A stretch of 64,000 nt of DNA. It comes from Akkermansia muciniphila (GTDB lineage Bacteria > Verrucomicrobiota > Verrucomicrobiia > Verrucomicrobiales > Akkermansiaceae). The position numbers and the translations under genes were made by a program. Position 1 is the first letter of the stretch. The number at the start of each line of letters is the position of its first letter. Positions 31,252-39,995 of the stretch are shown here, piece by piece. The notes beneath the pieces are model-generated. The model had not been told where the DNA came from, did no database searches, and saw only the letters and a list, made by a program, of their open reading frames with translations. The stretch is from positions 579,369 through 643,368 of the forward strand of contig NZ_PJKB01000002.1 of assembly GCF_002884975.1 (NCBI RefSeq), given 5' to 3'.

Positions 31252-31275
31252 GGGAATCACTGCCATGTTCCGTTC

Positions 31276-31306
31276 ATACCGTGGAAGTATGGTCCTTCCA
31301 CGGTAT
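31276..31306 (+). terminator. Strong hairpin after the sulfatase gene
   Basis: ATACCGTGGAAG and CTTCCACGGTAT form a perfect 12-bp stem with a 7-base loop, 25 bases after the sulfatase stop. There is no U-run after it. The rest of 31307-31540 holds no gene; a smaller hairpin (CAAGGCT / AGCCTTG, 31373-31393) is present. Confidence 0.5.
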
Positions 31307-31540
31307 TCTCTGATGGCCGCGGCGCCTGGAGCAGAGATGTGAGCCGTTTTCAAGCTTCATTCCGTCCAACTGCAAGGCTGTTTTGTAGCCTTGTAAGGCT
31401 CTTCCCATGTTTTCAGCGGGTGTCCGGAATGAAGGCCAAAAGGGTTCTTCCGGCTGTCAGGCTGCAAATAAGCTTTCAGGAGAGAAATCTCTCTGTCCGC
31501 CGTTCTTCCTTAACCATAAGGAACTCCCCGCGGGAAATCC

Positions 31541-31918
31541 TTATTCCTCTTCCTCTCCGGGTTCAGCCGCCGGAGCCTTGGGAAGGTTTTTGTCAATGTC
31601 TTCCAGGAGATTGACCAGATCCACGCCGCGCTGGGCGGAGTTGTCCAGCCTGAAAGTCAGGCGGGGCGTGTTGCGCAGCACCACGCGCTTGGCTACGGCG
31701 GACTGGATGAGCCCATGGCGGGAGTTCAGTTTTTCCAGCACTTGCGCGGGGGTCATTTTTCCTACCACGCCCACCCATACTTTCCCTTCCTTCAGATCAT
31801 CCGTCACTTCCACTTCAATGACGGTGACAATTGTGCCGGGGAATTCAAAGTCCCGCTGGATGGTGGTGCCTATTTCCCTGCGGAGGAGTTCATTTACCTT
31901 GTCAGTGCGTCTGCTCAT
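31541..31918 (-). CDS. rbfA: Ribosome-binding factor A
   Basis: This 125-residue protein helps mature the small ribosomal subunit. It starts MSRRTDKVNELLRREIGTTI, the usual family start. The KH-like core follows, with TVIEVEVTDDLKEGKVWVG and LRNTPRLTFRLDNSAQRGVD, the latter matching the conserved R.TP.L.F..D segment. The C-terminal tail is short and acidic (EPGEEEE). It lies 145 bases after infB, in the common nusA-infB-rbfA order. The start at 31918 is chosen because a longer frame upstream has no family similarity. Confidence 0.93.
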   Translation of the reverse strand: MSRRTDKVNELLRREIGTTIQRDFEFPGTIVTVIEVEVTDDLKEGKVWVGVVGKMTPAQVLEKLNSRHGLIQSAVAKRVVLRNTPRLTFRLDNSAQRGVDLVNLLEDIDKNLPKAPAAEPGEEEE

Positions 31919-32063
31919 ATGAAGAGATAGAGTGATGGATGGACCGATTGGTTCAATCGGAGAGAGAAGAATGAAGGAGAAAGGACAGGGATGGAGCTTC
32001 TTTGAACGCCCGGAGGGGCGTGCAAGGGGCGTCCATCCCTGTTGATTTTGTTCCGGTTTAAGG

Positions 32064-34121
32064 TTACAGCGTCTGCTGGATTTTTTCCAGCGTGTAGCAT
32101 TCGATGATGTCGCCTGCCTCGTATTCGTTAAAGTCGCCCAGGCGGATACCGCATTCCAGGCCGGCCTTGACTTCATCCACTTCATCCTGGAAGCGGCGGA
32201 GGGTGGACATCTTGCCGTCAAAGACGGGGGTCTTGTCACGGATGACGCGCGCTTCACAGCTGCGGAGGATTTTTCCGTCCTCCACCATGCAGCCTGCTGC
32301 GCGGCCCTTGTTGAGCTTGAAGACCTGGAGCACTTTGGCGTGGCCGATGATGGTTTCACGCGTTTCCGGTTCCAGCAGGCCCAGCATGGCGTCCCTCACC
32401 TGGTCGATGAGTTCATAGACAATGGAGTACAGCTTCACCTGCACGCCTTCCCTCTTGAGCAGTTTCACGGCGTTGGCTTCCACCTTGACGTTGAAGCCCA
32501 GGATGACGGCGTCCGAGGAGGAGGCCAGAAGCACGTCCGATTCCGAGATGGGACCGGCGGAGGAGCTCAGGAAGATGCATTCCACCTTGTCGGACTGGAT
32601 GTCCAGAATGGCTTTCTTGATGGCTTCCACGGAGCCCTGCACGTCCCCCTTCAGGAGGATCTTGAGCTGGGCTTTCTGGGTGCCGTCTCCCATCATGGCG
32701 AGCAATTCTTCCATACGGGCCTTGCGGGGCTGGGCCAGGCGCTGCTTGCGCAGTTCCTCCTGGCGTTCTTCACCCAGTTTTTTGGCGGCGCGTTCGTTTT
32801 CCATTTCCACGAGCTCGTCGCCCACATTCGGGGTTTCGGAAAAGCCGGTGATTTCCACGGGCATGCCGGGGCCCACCTTTTTGACGCGTTCGCCGTGGTC
32901 GTTGACCAGGGCGCGCACCTTGCCGGCGTACGGGCCGCAGATGAAGGGCATGCCTACGCGGATGGTGCCGCTTTCCACGATGGCCGTGGCGGAGCTGCCC
33001 GTGCCGGGTTCCACGCGGGCCTCAATGATGGAGGCGCGGCAGTTGGCCTTGGGGTTTGCCTGGAGTTCAAGCACTTCAGACTGAAGGACAAGCAGGCCGA
33101 GAAGGTCGTCAATGCCGTCGCCGGTCAGGGCGGAGACTTCCACGCATTCCACGTTGCCGCCGAAGTCCGTGGGGACCAGGCCTTCTTCCATCAGGCCGGT
33201 CTTGGTCTTGACGGGGTCTGCGGCCGGGAGGTCGCATTTGTTGATGGCTACGATGATGGTCTTGCCGGCCGCCTTGGAGTGGGCGATGGCTTCCCGCGTC
33301 TGGGGCATGATGCCGTCATTGGCGGCCACCACCAGCACCACGATGTCCGTTACGTCCGCGCCGCGGGCGCGCATTTCCGTGAAGATGGCGTGGCCCGGAG
33401 TATCCAGGAAGGTGAGGGTGCTGCCGTTGTAGTCAACCGTGTACGCGCCGATGTGCTGGGTGATGCCGCCGGCTTCCCCCTTGGCTACGCGCGCCTTGCG
33501 GATGTAGTCCAGCAGGGAGGTTTTTCCGTGGTCCACGTGGCCCATGACGGTGACGATGGGCGTGCGCAGGATGAGGGTGGCCTTGGGCTCTTCCACCACC
33601 GGCACGGGTTCCGGTTCCTTGACCGGTTCCTGCTGCGCCTTCACGCCGCCGCCCTTTTCCCGTTTTTCACGGGCGAAGGTGTAGCCGTGCAGGTCGCAGA
33701 TGGCGCTGACGGCGTCTGCGTCCAGCGGCGTGTTCGGGTTGGCGAAGATGCCCATGCCCATCAGATCCTTGATGATCTGGAAGGGTTTGGCCTGGAGCAT
33801 GCCCGCCAGCTCGGAGACGGAGACGGGCGGCTTGAGGTTGATGATTTTACCGTCCGCGGCTTCTTCTTCCCGGGATGCAGGCGCAGCAGGTTCTGCGGCG
33901 GAAGCGGCCTGGACAGGAGCGGGAGCCGGTTCGGAGGGAGCGGGCTTGGGCGCTTTTTTCTTGGGGCCGGAAAGCAAGTCGAGAGCTTCTTTCTTGACCG
34001 GGGCAGGGCGGGAGGGCGCCGGTGCGGGTTCCGGCTGGGGTGCGCGTTTCTTCTTGGGAGATCCGCCGATCAGATCCAACACTTCCTTTTTGGGTTCGTT
34101 CTCTTCTTGTTTATTAGGCAT
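32064..34121 (-). CDS. infB: Translation initiation factor IF-2
   Basis: This GTPase brings fMet-tRNA to the 30S subunit. It has 685 residues with a short, Ala/Pro/Lys-rich N-terminal region (about 1-90), then an IF2-N-like fold. The G domain starts with [12 protein letters not shown] (about residue 193). It contains [10 protein letters not shown], the DTPGHAIF switch and [10 protein letters not shown]. The C-terminal beta barrel and fMet-binding region include [11 protein letters not shown]-like [13 protein letters not shown] and [12 protein letters not shown]. The protein is shorter than E. coli IF-2 (890) because the N-terminal domain is reduced. nusA ends 41 bases upstream. No Shine-Dalgarno sequence is visible before the ATG (taaatcaag). 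Confidence 0.97.
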   Translation of the reverse strand: MPNKQEENEPKKEVLDLIGGSPKKKRAPQPEPAPAPSRPAPVKKEALDLLSGPKKKAPKPAPSEPAPAPVQAASAAEPAAPASREEEAADGKIINLKPPVSVSELAGMLQAKPFQIIKDLMGMGIFANPNTPLDADAVSAICDLHGYTFAREKREKGGGVKAQQEPVKEPEPVPVVEEPKATLILRTPIVTVMGHVDHGKTSLLDYIRKARVAKGEAGGITQHIGAYTVDYNGSTLTFLDTPGHAIFTEMRARGADVTDIVVLVVAANDGIMPQTREAIAHSKAAGKTIIVAINKCDLPAADPVKTKTGLMEEGLVPTDFGGNVECVEVSALTGDGIDDLLGLLVLQSEVLELQANPKANCRASIIEARVEPGTGSSATAIVESGTIRVGMPFICGPYAGKVRALVNDHGERVKKVGPGMPVEITGFSETPNVGDELVEMENERAAKKLGEERQEELRKQRLAQPRKARMEELLAMMGDGTQKAQLKILLKGDVQGSVEAIKKAILDIQSDKVECIFLSSSAGPISESDVLLASSSDAVILGFNVKVEANAVKLLKREGVQVKLYSIVYELIDQVRDAMLGLLEPETRETIIGHAKVLQVFKLNKGRAAGCMVEDGKILRSCEARVIRDKTPVFDGKMSTLRRFQDEVDEVKAGLECGIRLGDFNEYEAGDIIECYTLEKIQQTL

Positions 34122-34162
34122 CTTGATTTAAGTTTGTTAGGTATTGAGCGCCGCGCTCAATG

Positions 34163-35458
34163 TTATTGGGAGATGAGGTCCCTGGCCTTGTCCAGAATCT
34201 GGGCGGCTTCCTCTGCGGGAATGCCCATGCTTTCCGCGATGTCGGAAGCTTCAAATCCGGTGAGGGCCGTCAGGTCCGTTCCGCCCATGGTTACCAGGCC
34301 CATGGCGGTTTCTTCCGGGATTTCCAGTTGTTCGCTGAGGGTCTTGGCGGCGGCCTGGCATTGGCGCATCACTTCCTCGGCGGCGGCCTGGTTCTGGCGT
34401 TTTTCCTCTTCCTGGACGTCAAAGACGCGCACCTGGACGTCCCAGTTCATCAGGCGGGAGGTGAGGCGGGCGTTCTGGCCCCTGCGGCCGATGGCCTTGG
34501 AGAGGTCCTTGTCGTCCTGGACGATGACGAAGATTTTCTTGGCTTCCTCATCCACGGTGATTTCCCGCGGCTCCACGGGGCTGAGGGCTTCCCGGACAAA
34601 GACGACGGGGTCTTCCGTCCATTCCAGGATGTCCACTTTTTCATTGTTGAGCTCCCGGACGATGTTCTTGACGCGGGCTCCGCGCATGCCTACGCATGCC
34701 CCTACCGGGTCCACCTTGTCGTCATGGCTGATGACGGCTACCTTGGTGCGGTAGCCGGCTTCACGGGCAATGCCGTGGATTTCCACGGTCTGGTCGCCTA
34801 TTTCCACCACTTCGGATTCAAAGAGGCGGCGCACCAGGTTCGGATGGCTGCGGGAAAGGATGACTTCCGGGCCGCGGGCTTCCGTGCGCACTTCCACCAC
34901 GTAGAAACGCATGCGGTCGCCGACGCTGTAGTCCTCGTTCGGGACGCGTTCGCGGGAGGTCATGACGCCTTCAAATTTGCCGAGGTCCACAAAGATGTCC
35001 CCCTTTTCAAAACGGCGGATGGTGCCCGTCACCAGATCCCCGGCGCGGTCCTTGAACTCGTCGTAAAGCATTTCCTTTTCCGCATCCAGCAGCTTCTGGA
35101 GCATGGTCTGGCGTGCGGTCTGCACGGCGATGCGGCCAAAGCCCTTGGGCGTGATGTTGGTGGGCAGCAGGTCGTGCAGCACGGCGTTCTGGTCCAGCTT
35201 GACGGCCAGGGAAAGGGGAATTTGGTTGAACTTGTCGGAATATTCTTCATCCGGCACCACTTCCAGATCGGCAAAGATGCGCACCTTTCCCTTGTCCACA
35301 TTGATTTCAGCCCTCAGGTAGTTGATGCTGCCGGAGCCGGGAACCATTTTGCGGTAGGCGGAGAGAAAGGCGGATTCCAGAGCGAGAAGAATTTTTTCAC
35401 GGGAGAGTCCTTTTTCCCTCTCGTAGTAGTCAATCAAAGCTTTAATATCGTTTGTCAT
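34163..35458 (-). CDS. nusA: Transcription elongation factor NusA
   Basis: This RNA polymerase-binding factor of 431 residues has an N-terminal domain starting MTNDIKALIDYYEREKGLS. An S1 domain follows (about 135-200, RFEKGDIFVDLGKFEGVM), and then two KH domains. The latter include PVGACVGMRGARVKNIVREL and DLSKAIGRRGQNARL, the signature GxxG loops. The C-terminal part has one helical repeat pair (LTALTGFEASDIAESMG). It heads nusA-infB-rbfA. rimP, which usually precedes nusA in bacteria, is not adjacent: the next gene upstream is xth on the other strand. The start at 35458 is preferred over upstream in-frame ATGs. Confidence 0.96.
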   Translation of the reverse strand: MTNDIKALIDYYEREKGLSREKILLALESAFLSAYRKMVPGSGSINYLRAEINVDKGKVRIFADLEVVPDEEYSDKFNQIPLSLAVKLDQNAVLHDLLPTNITPKGFGRIAVQTARQTMLQKLLDAEKEMLYDEFKDRAGDLVTGTIRRFEKGDIFVDLGKFEGVMTSRERVPNEDYSVGDRMRFYVVEVRTEARGPEVILSRSHPNLVRRLFESEVVEIGDQTVEIHGIAREAGYRTKVAVISHDDKVDPVGACVGMRGARVKNIVRELNNEKVDILEWTEDPVVFVREALSPVEPREITVDEEAKKIFVIVQDDKDLSKAIGRRGQNARLTSRLMNWDVQVRVFDVQEEEKRQNQAAAEEVMRQCQAAAKTLSEQLEIPEETAMGLVTMGGTDLTALTGFEASDIAESMGIPAEEAAQILDKARDLISQ

Positions 35459-35485
35459 GAGTGTGGAGGAGTGTGATGGATAGAC

Positions 35486-35520
35486 AAAAAAGAGCGGGTC
35501 GACAGACCCACTCTCGAGTG
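35486..35520 (-). promoter_or_regulatory. Possible hairpin plus U-run in the nusA leader
   Basis: On the nusA strand, GGGTCTGTCGACCC (5-bp stem, 4-base loop) is followed by GCTCTTTTTTG, about 27 bases before the start codon. A second palindrome, CACTCTCGAGTG on the plus strand (35509-35520), sits just upstream. This could be a weak leader terminator allowing autoregulation, as known for nusA operons elsewhere. The stem is short, so the call is tentative. Confidence 0.3.
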
Positions 35521-35712
35521 TCTCTCGGGGTGTTTGCCTATCTAAGTAAGCATGGGGGGGCGGCCTTGGCAAGAAAAAACACGTGTTCTATGCGGCATGC
35601 AAAAGACTGGGGATGATTCCGGAAGAAGGATTTTCAGCAGGGTGCGGGGAGGGTGCTCCGCAGGGTGGTTTGAGGGCTTGACGGAACCGCCAAAAACGGG
35701 AAGTATGCATCC

Positions 35713-36474
35713 ATGAAACTCGTCTCATGGAACGTGAACGGATTGCGGGCGATTCTCGGCAAGGGCATGGGGGAGGCCATGGACGCGCTGGGGCCGGACA
35801 TCCTCTGCCTTCAGGAGATCAAGGCGCGTCCGGAGCAGGTGGATGACCTGTGGCTTTCCTCCTGGCCGTACCAGCTTTGGAATCCGGCGGAAAAACCCGG
35901 TTATTCCGGGGTGCTTACCTTGAGCCGGGTAAAACCCGTCTCCACGTCCACGGGCATGGGCTGGCCGGAGCATGACCGGGAGGGGCGCGTGTGCACGATG
36001 GAGTTTGAAGGATTTTACCTGGTCAATTGTTACACCCCCAATTCCCAGGGGGAGCTGGCGCGCCTCCCGTACCGGGAGCAGTGGGACGCAGCGTTCCGCA
36101 GGTACGTGGCGGGATTGGCGGAAACCAAGCCGGTCATTTTCTGCGGGGATTTGAATGTGGCCCATCAGGAGATAGACATAACGGAGCCGGAAAAAAACCG
36201 TTTTTGCGCCGGGTTCAGCGACCAGGAGCGCGCCGGGTTCACCATGCTGCTTGAGGCCGGGTTTACGGATACGTTCCGCGCGCTGCATCCGGGGGAGGAA
36301 AAGTGGTTCAGCTGGTGGCCGTACTGGGGAAAGGCCCGCGTCCGGAACGCCGGGTGGCGCATTGATTATTTCTGCGTTTCCAATTCCTTGGTTCCCAAGG
36401 TGGAAGACGCGGCCATCCATCCGGCCATGATGGGGTCGGACCACTGTCCCGTCAGTGTGGAGATCGACTGCTGA
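35713..36474 (+). CDS. xth: Exodeoxyribonuclease III (AP endonuclease)
   Basis: This DNA repair enzyme cuts at abasic sites and has 3'-5' exonuclease activity. The 253-residue protein has the family order MKLVSWNVNGLRAILGKG, LCLQEIKARPEQV (metal Glu), CGDLNVAHQEIDI (Asp and Asn), WRIDYFCVS (Asp) and GSDHCPVSV (catalytic His). It is of normal length, cytoplasmic, and reads away from nusA. rdgB follows 37 bases after its stop and is probably cotranscribed, making a small nucleic-acid-quality module. GGGAAG lies about 10 bases before the ATG as a possible ribosome site. Confidence 0.97.
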   Translation: MKLVSWNVNGLRAILGKGMGEAMDALGPDILCLQEIKARPEQVDDLWLSSWPYQLWNPAEKPGYSGVLTLSRVKPVSTSTGMGWPEHDREGRVCTMEFEGFYLVNCYTPNSQGELARLPYREQWDAAFRRYVAGLAETKPVIFCGDLNVAHQEIDITEPEKNRFCAGFSDQERAGFTMLLEAGFTDTFRALHPGEEKWFSWWPYWGKARVRNAGWRIDYFCVSNSLVPKVEDAAIHPAMMGSDHCPVSVEIDC

Positions 36475-36511
36475 ACGCCGTGTCTCCCGTTATTAACCAT
36501 ATGGAAAATTC

Positions 36512-37132
36512 ATGATGATGGAACACGCATTGCCGCTGCTGGTGGTTGCTACGCGCAACGCCCACAAGACCGGGGAAATCCGCGCCATGCTGGCCGGAAG
36601 GTGGGAGGTGAGGGACCTTTCCGACTATCCCCAGGCCCCGCCCGTGGATGAAACGGGAGTCACGTTTACGGAAAACGCCACGCTGAAGGCGCTTTCCGCC
36701 TCCAGGTGCATTCCCGGCATTCTGCTGGCGGATGATTCCGGTCTGGAGGTGGATGTGCTGGACGGCCGTCCCGGCGTCTGGTCCTCCTCCTTTGGCGGGG
36801 AAGAGGGAAACCACGCGCGGAATAACCTCCGCATGATGGAGGAGCTCCGGCGCGCCGGAGTCAGGCCGGGGGACAAGCCGTCCGCCCGGTTCCGCTGTGT
36901 GATGGTGCTTGCGGGAAACGGCCGCGTGCTGGCGGAGTTTTCCGGCTCCGTGGAAGGCCATATGCTGACGGAACCCGCCGGGGAAGGGGGCTTCGGCTAC
37001 GATCCGCTGTTTGTTCCGGAAGGCCATGACCGGAGTTTTGCGCAGCTTCCCATGGAGGTGAAGAACTCCATGTCCCACCGCTCCCGCGCCCTGGCGCAGG
37101 TGGTGGAGTGGATGAGGGCGCACCGGAACTGA
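36512..37132 (+). CDS. rdgB: XTP/dITP pyrophosphatase (HAM1/RdgB)
   Basis: This 206-residue enzyme removes non-canonical purine triphosphates (ITP, XTP, dITP) from the nucleotide pool. Motifs in order are VVATRNAHKTGEIRAML, ADDSGLEVDVLDGRPGVWSS, EGGFGYDPLFVPEGHDRSF and SHRSRALAQ, which cover the nucleotide-binding and catalytic residues of the family. It follows xth by 37 bases. The open frame starts MMMEHALPLLVVATRN, and either of the first Met codons could be used. Confidence 0.96.
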   Translation: MMMEHALPLLVVATRNAHKTGEIRAMLAGRWEVRDLSDYPQAPPVDETGVTFTENATLKALSASRCIPGILLADDSGLEVDVLDGRPGVWSSSFGGEEGNHARNNLRMMEELRRAGVRPGDKPSARFRCVMVLAGNGRVLAEFSGSVEGHMLTEPAGEGGFGYDPLFVPEGHDRSFAQLPMEVKNSMSHRSRALAQVVEWMRAHRN

Positions 37133-37190
37133 ACATTCCGCGCGGGTGCCCGGTCACGGGGAATTTTTCCTCCCTGCCGCCGCAATCAGC

Positions 37191-38318
37191 TTACTGCCTC
37201 CCCTGGCGGGCCGGGAGGGGCTGAAGGGAGATGCCGGGACAGGCGGGGCACGCCTCCGCTTCCGTCCGGTAAACACCCAGGCACCGGGGACAGTACCGCG
37301 TGCAGCCGTCGCTTTCCTCCCATTCCGGTTCTTCTTCCGGCGGAAGCAGCCCGTACCTGTCCAGATAGGAATGGAGGGCTTCGTATTCTTCCCGGCAGGC
37401 TTTCCGGAACCGCTCCGCTGCATCTGGTGAAAATGCACCTTTTGAAACGGGATGGCGCCCTTCCCGAAGAAGGCGGGCCAGGAAGGAACACCGGTCCCGT
37501 TCCGGGAGCAGGGCGCAGGCCCATGCCGCCGGATGGTAGCGGCTGCCCAGCGGGAGGGAAAGCGCGTGCGCCGCTCCAATGGTGCCGGGCGGATACAGCA
37601 GGAAGTGGAACAGTTTGCCCCACCGTTCTCCGCGGCGTTCCGGATACAGCTTCCGGTGAATGCGGAAGAATAATCCGGAGATGCACCATCCCGTCAGGAA
37701 AATCTGGGCGGCGGAGAGCAGGAAGGCCGCGCCCGGCGCCAGCAGGTGGAAAAGCACCGGAGGCATTGCAAACATGACCGGAAGCTGCACCGTTCCCAGT
37801 AGGCGGAGGGGAAGGGTGCGCCGTTTCATCCGTTGAACAGCTCTTTTCACGCTTCCGGGTTGCCCGCGGAAGGCAGGGAAGGCACGGATGGCGGCCGGCC
37901 GTGTTTCAGGCGTTGCACAGAGCAGGGCCTTCACCCGGTTCATGGCCTCCGCTGCCCCGTAATCATCATGGAACCGGACAAAGGGAGCGCCGTTGATATA
38001 AAGTTGCGCGTTTTCCGCAGAAAGGGAGCCTATCTCCTCCCACCGTATTTCCCGGCCCGTCTCACGGTGGATGATTCCGGAAGGATCGAAAAGCAGGGGA
38101 GCCGGAGAGCTGAGCACCACCGTGCGCCATGGCGTCAGGGGCGGCAGTACGGCCAGAACCCCGTGCCGGACGGCCAATCCTTTTCCAGCCGCCTGCACCT
38201 GCCAGAAACGCCCGAACGGCCGGGGAAGGAACAGAAAGGAATCCCTCCCGGCAATCAGGCAGCACTCCACCAGGTAAAGGACGGCCAGGAGGAGATAGGT
38301 GGTTTGTTCGTCACTCAT
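37191..38318 (-). CDS. Membrane protein with C-terminal zinc-ribbon-like tail, unknown
   Basis: I do not recognise this 375-residue protein. There is an N-terminal hydrophobic segment (TTYLLLAVLYLVECCLIAG) and two more near residues 170-215 (LPVMFAMPPVLFHLLAPG, FLLSAAQIFLTGWCISGLFF). A soluble region between them, with REIRWEEIGSLSAENAQLYING, recalls a PH-like surface. The C-terminal end carries CTRYCPRCLGVY and CPACPG, two CxxC pairs likely to bind zinc. The start codon lies 12 bases from the stop of the upstream DUF2167 gene, so they probably form an operon. Function is open. Confidence 0.7.
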   Translation of the reverse strand: MSDEQTTYLLLAVLYLVECCLIAGRDSFLFLPRPFGRFWQVQAAGKGLAVRHGVLAVLPPLTPWRTVVLSSPAPLLFDPSGIIHRETGREIRWEEIGSLSAENAQLYINGAPFVRFHDDYGAAEAMNRVKALLCATPETRPAAIRAFPAFRGQPGSVKRAVQRMKRRTLPLRLLGTVQLPVMFAMPPVLFHLLAPGAAFLLSAAQIFLTGWCISGLFFRIHRKLYPERRGERWGKLFHFLLYPPGTIGAAHALSLPLGSRYHPAAWACALLPERDRCSFLARLLREGRHPVSKGAFSPDAAERFRKACREEYEALHSYLDRYGLLPPEEEPEWEESDGCTRYCPRCLGVYRTEAEACPACPGISLQPLPARQGRQ

Positions 38319-38330
38319 CCGCGGCGGGCG

Positions 38331-39173
38331 TCAGGACTGCTTCTTCCTGAAGAATTTTTTAATGAAGGCTCCCGCCGCGGCCAGTCCGGCCACGATGAGC
38401 TTCCAGAATGACTTGAAGAAGCCGCCTTTGGCGAGCGCGGCCGCGCCGCCTCCCGCAACCAGGGCCATCAGGCCGTATTCCGCCACCTTGTCTCCGGAGC
38501 GGTACTCTCCGTACTTCTGCCCGGCCCGGAAGTCAAACCCCTTTAGCCATTCCCGGTAAACCGGCAGGTCCTGGGCAATTGTTTCCGGGGAGGTGACGAG
38601 GGTCACGGTCATGACTCCCCTGCGGCCCAGAATGCGGGTGTTGACGTTCAGGTTCTCCACGCCCTCACTCTCTCCGGTGATGATCCATTCCAGATTGTGA
38701 GTCGCTTCATCGTAATAGGGCTTCCTGTACCATCCCTTGATGTGCATGGGAGCGGCCCCCATCTTGGCGCGTTCCTTGTTGGCTTCTTTCGTGCCTTCCC
38801 TGATGCTGTCCAGCAATTCGTCCGGGTCCAGTTCATCCTTTTCATCGTCCTTCACATAGCCCACCTGGTCGAATTCAAAGATGGCAATGCAGGAATCACC
38901 CGCCACGCTGCCCAGCTCCCCTCCTTCCGACGGGTTGCCCAGCCGCTTCATCAATCTGGACGTGTCCGTACCGTTCAGGTAAATGCATTCCCCAGGAAGC
39001 TTCACTTCCGCGACGTTCCCCAGGCGTAATGTTCCGGGCCCCTGCCGGACGTTCAGTCCTTCAAACGGGTTCTGGTCTTCCTCCGGCTCCTGGGCGGAGG
39101 CGGAACACGCCGCCAGCACGGAGAGCATGCAGGCGGCCACGGCAAAGCTGCGGCGGATATGCTGGATAGTCAT
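38331..39173 (-). CDS. DUF2167-like membrane-anchored protein
   Basis: This 280-residue exported protein starts with a signal peptide (MTIQHIRRSFAVAACMLSVL, cut near SASAQ). The body contains CIYLNGTDTSRLMKRLGNP, IFEFDQVGYVKDDEKDELDP and ITGESEGVENLNVNTRILGR. These resemble the DUF2167 family (proteins with a C-terminal membrane anchor). A hydrophobic C-terminal segment, ALVAGGGAAALAKGG and LIVAGLAAAGAFIKKFF, then KKQS, anchors it with a basic tail inside. The role of this family is unknown. The following gene on this strand is the zinc-ribbon membrane protein, 12 bases away. Confidence 0.72.
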   Translation of the reverse strand: MTIQHIRRSFAVAACMLSVLAACSASAQEPEEDQNPFEGLNVRQGPGTLRLGNVAEVKLPGECIYLNGTDTSRLMKRLGNPSEGGELGSVAGDSCIAIFEFDQVGYVKDDEKDELDPDELLDSIREGTKEANKERAKMGAAPMHIKGWYRKPYYDEATHNLEWIITGESEGVENLNVNTRILGRRGVMTVTLVTSPETIAQDLPVYREWLKGFDFRAGQKYGEYRSGDKVAEYGLMALVAGGGAAALAKGGFFKSFWKLIVAGLAAAGAFIKKFFRKKQS

Positions 39174-39256
39174 GCGGGTTACCCTACTCCGCCGTGATTT
39201 GAAATCAAGAGGATTGTGACGGAACCGGGAATTGTTCCGCGGTGCGGTGCGGAGGG

Positions 39257-39832
39257 TCAGTCCAGCCTGAAGGCGCAGACCTGGAAAGGCGCCGGGGAGC
39301 CGGTATTCAGCAGTTGGTATTTCCCGGTGCGCCAGGCATGGTGCGGCAGGCGGGAAAGGAAGGCTTCCACGGCTTCCGCCTCCGCGGCCCCCCCTTCATG
39401 GCCCGGATAGCACATGACGCTGAGAAGGCCGTTGGGGGCAATCAGGGCGGTGGCCTGTTCCAGGGCGGCCAGGGTGGAATCCGTCCGGGTGACCGTTTTT
39501 TTATCCCCGCCCGGCAGGTAGCCCAGGTTGAAGACAATAGCCTTCACGGGGCCGCTGACCAGTTCCGCCAGGCGGTCGTGGCTGGAGAGATGGAGATGGA
39601 CGTTGGGCGTGAGGAGTCCGGCTTCCTCCATCCGCTCCCTGGTGGACCGGATGGCTTCCTCCTGCACGTCAAAGGCGTGCACGTGTCCGGCGGGACCGGC
39701 CAGGCGGGCCAGGAAAACCGTGTCGTGCCCATTGCCTGCCGTGGCGTCCACCACGGTATCCCCGGGCAGCACGGCGCTGCTGATCCAGCCGTGCGCGCAG
39801 GTCATGGGGCGGCTGAGCAGGGAACATTTCAT
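39257..39832 (-). CDS. SAM-dependent methyltransferase (rRNA-methylase-like, YtqB type)
   Basis: This 191-residue cytoplasmic enzyme binds S-adenosylmethionine through VVDATAGNGHDTVFLARL and HAFDVQEEAIRSTRERM. NLGYLPGGDKKTVTR is the N-L-G-Y-L-P-G motif typical of the YtqB/rRNA methylase-like family. The start at 39832 gives MKCSLLSRPMTCAHGW, matching short members of the family; the much longer upstream frame overlaps the DUF362 promoter region and is rejected. Its substrate is not known, but family members modify tRNA or small molecules. It is divergent from the DUF362 gene. Confidence 0.85.
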   Translation of the reverse strand: MKCSLLSRPMTCAHGWISSAVLPGDTVVDATAGNGHDTVFLARLAGPAGHVHAFDVQEEAIRSTRERMEEAGLLTPNVHLHLSSHDRLAELVSGPVKAIVFNLGYLPGGDKKTVTRTDSTLAALEQATALIAPNGLLSVMCYPGHEGGAAEAEAVEAFLSRLPHHAWRTGKYQLLNTGSPAPFQVCAFRLD

Positions 39833-39904
39833 GACCGCGTTGTATAGGAGCCGCAGCTGTATGACAATTAGTTTGTAAAATTCCCGTGCAGAAGGGATGA
39901 CAGA

Positions 39905-39933
39905 TTGTCTTTCCACAGGGCGTATGTTAGGAA
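39905..39933 (+). promoter_or_regulatory. Candidate promoter of the DUF362/NapHG operon
   Basis: TTGTCT (39905-39910) and TAGGAA (39928-39933) are spaced by 17 bases, and the ATG is 63 bases further on. The same spacing and TAGGAA box occur before the VIT-vWA gene. The flanking sequence (gTATGtTAGGAA versus tTATGcTAGGAA) is also alike. Confidence 0.42.
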
Positions 39934-39995
39934 AAGGCATAAAACCTTCCGCGTGCTTCCGCAGGCAGAGGCAAACCATTGACTTCGCAAAGAAA

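Noticed and set aside
32340-34754. An 804-codon open frame opposite infB
   Set aside because: It is antisense to the certain IF-2 gene and low in complexity (Phe/His/Gly/Asp-rich); a by-product of GC-rich codon usage.
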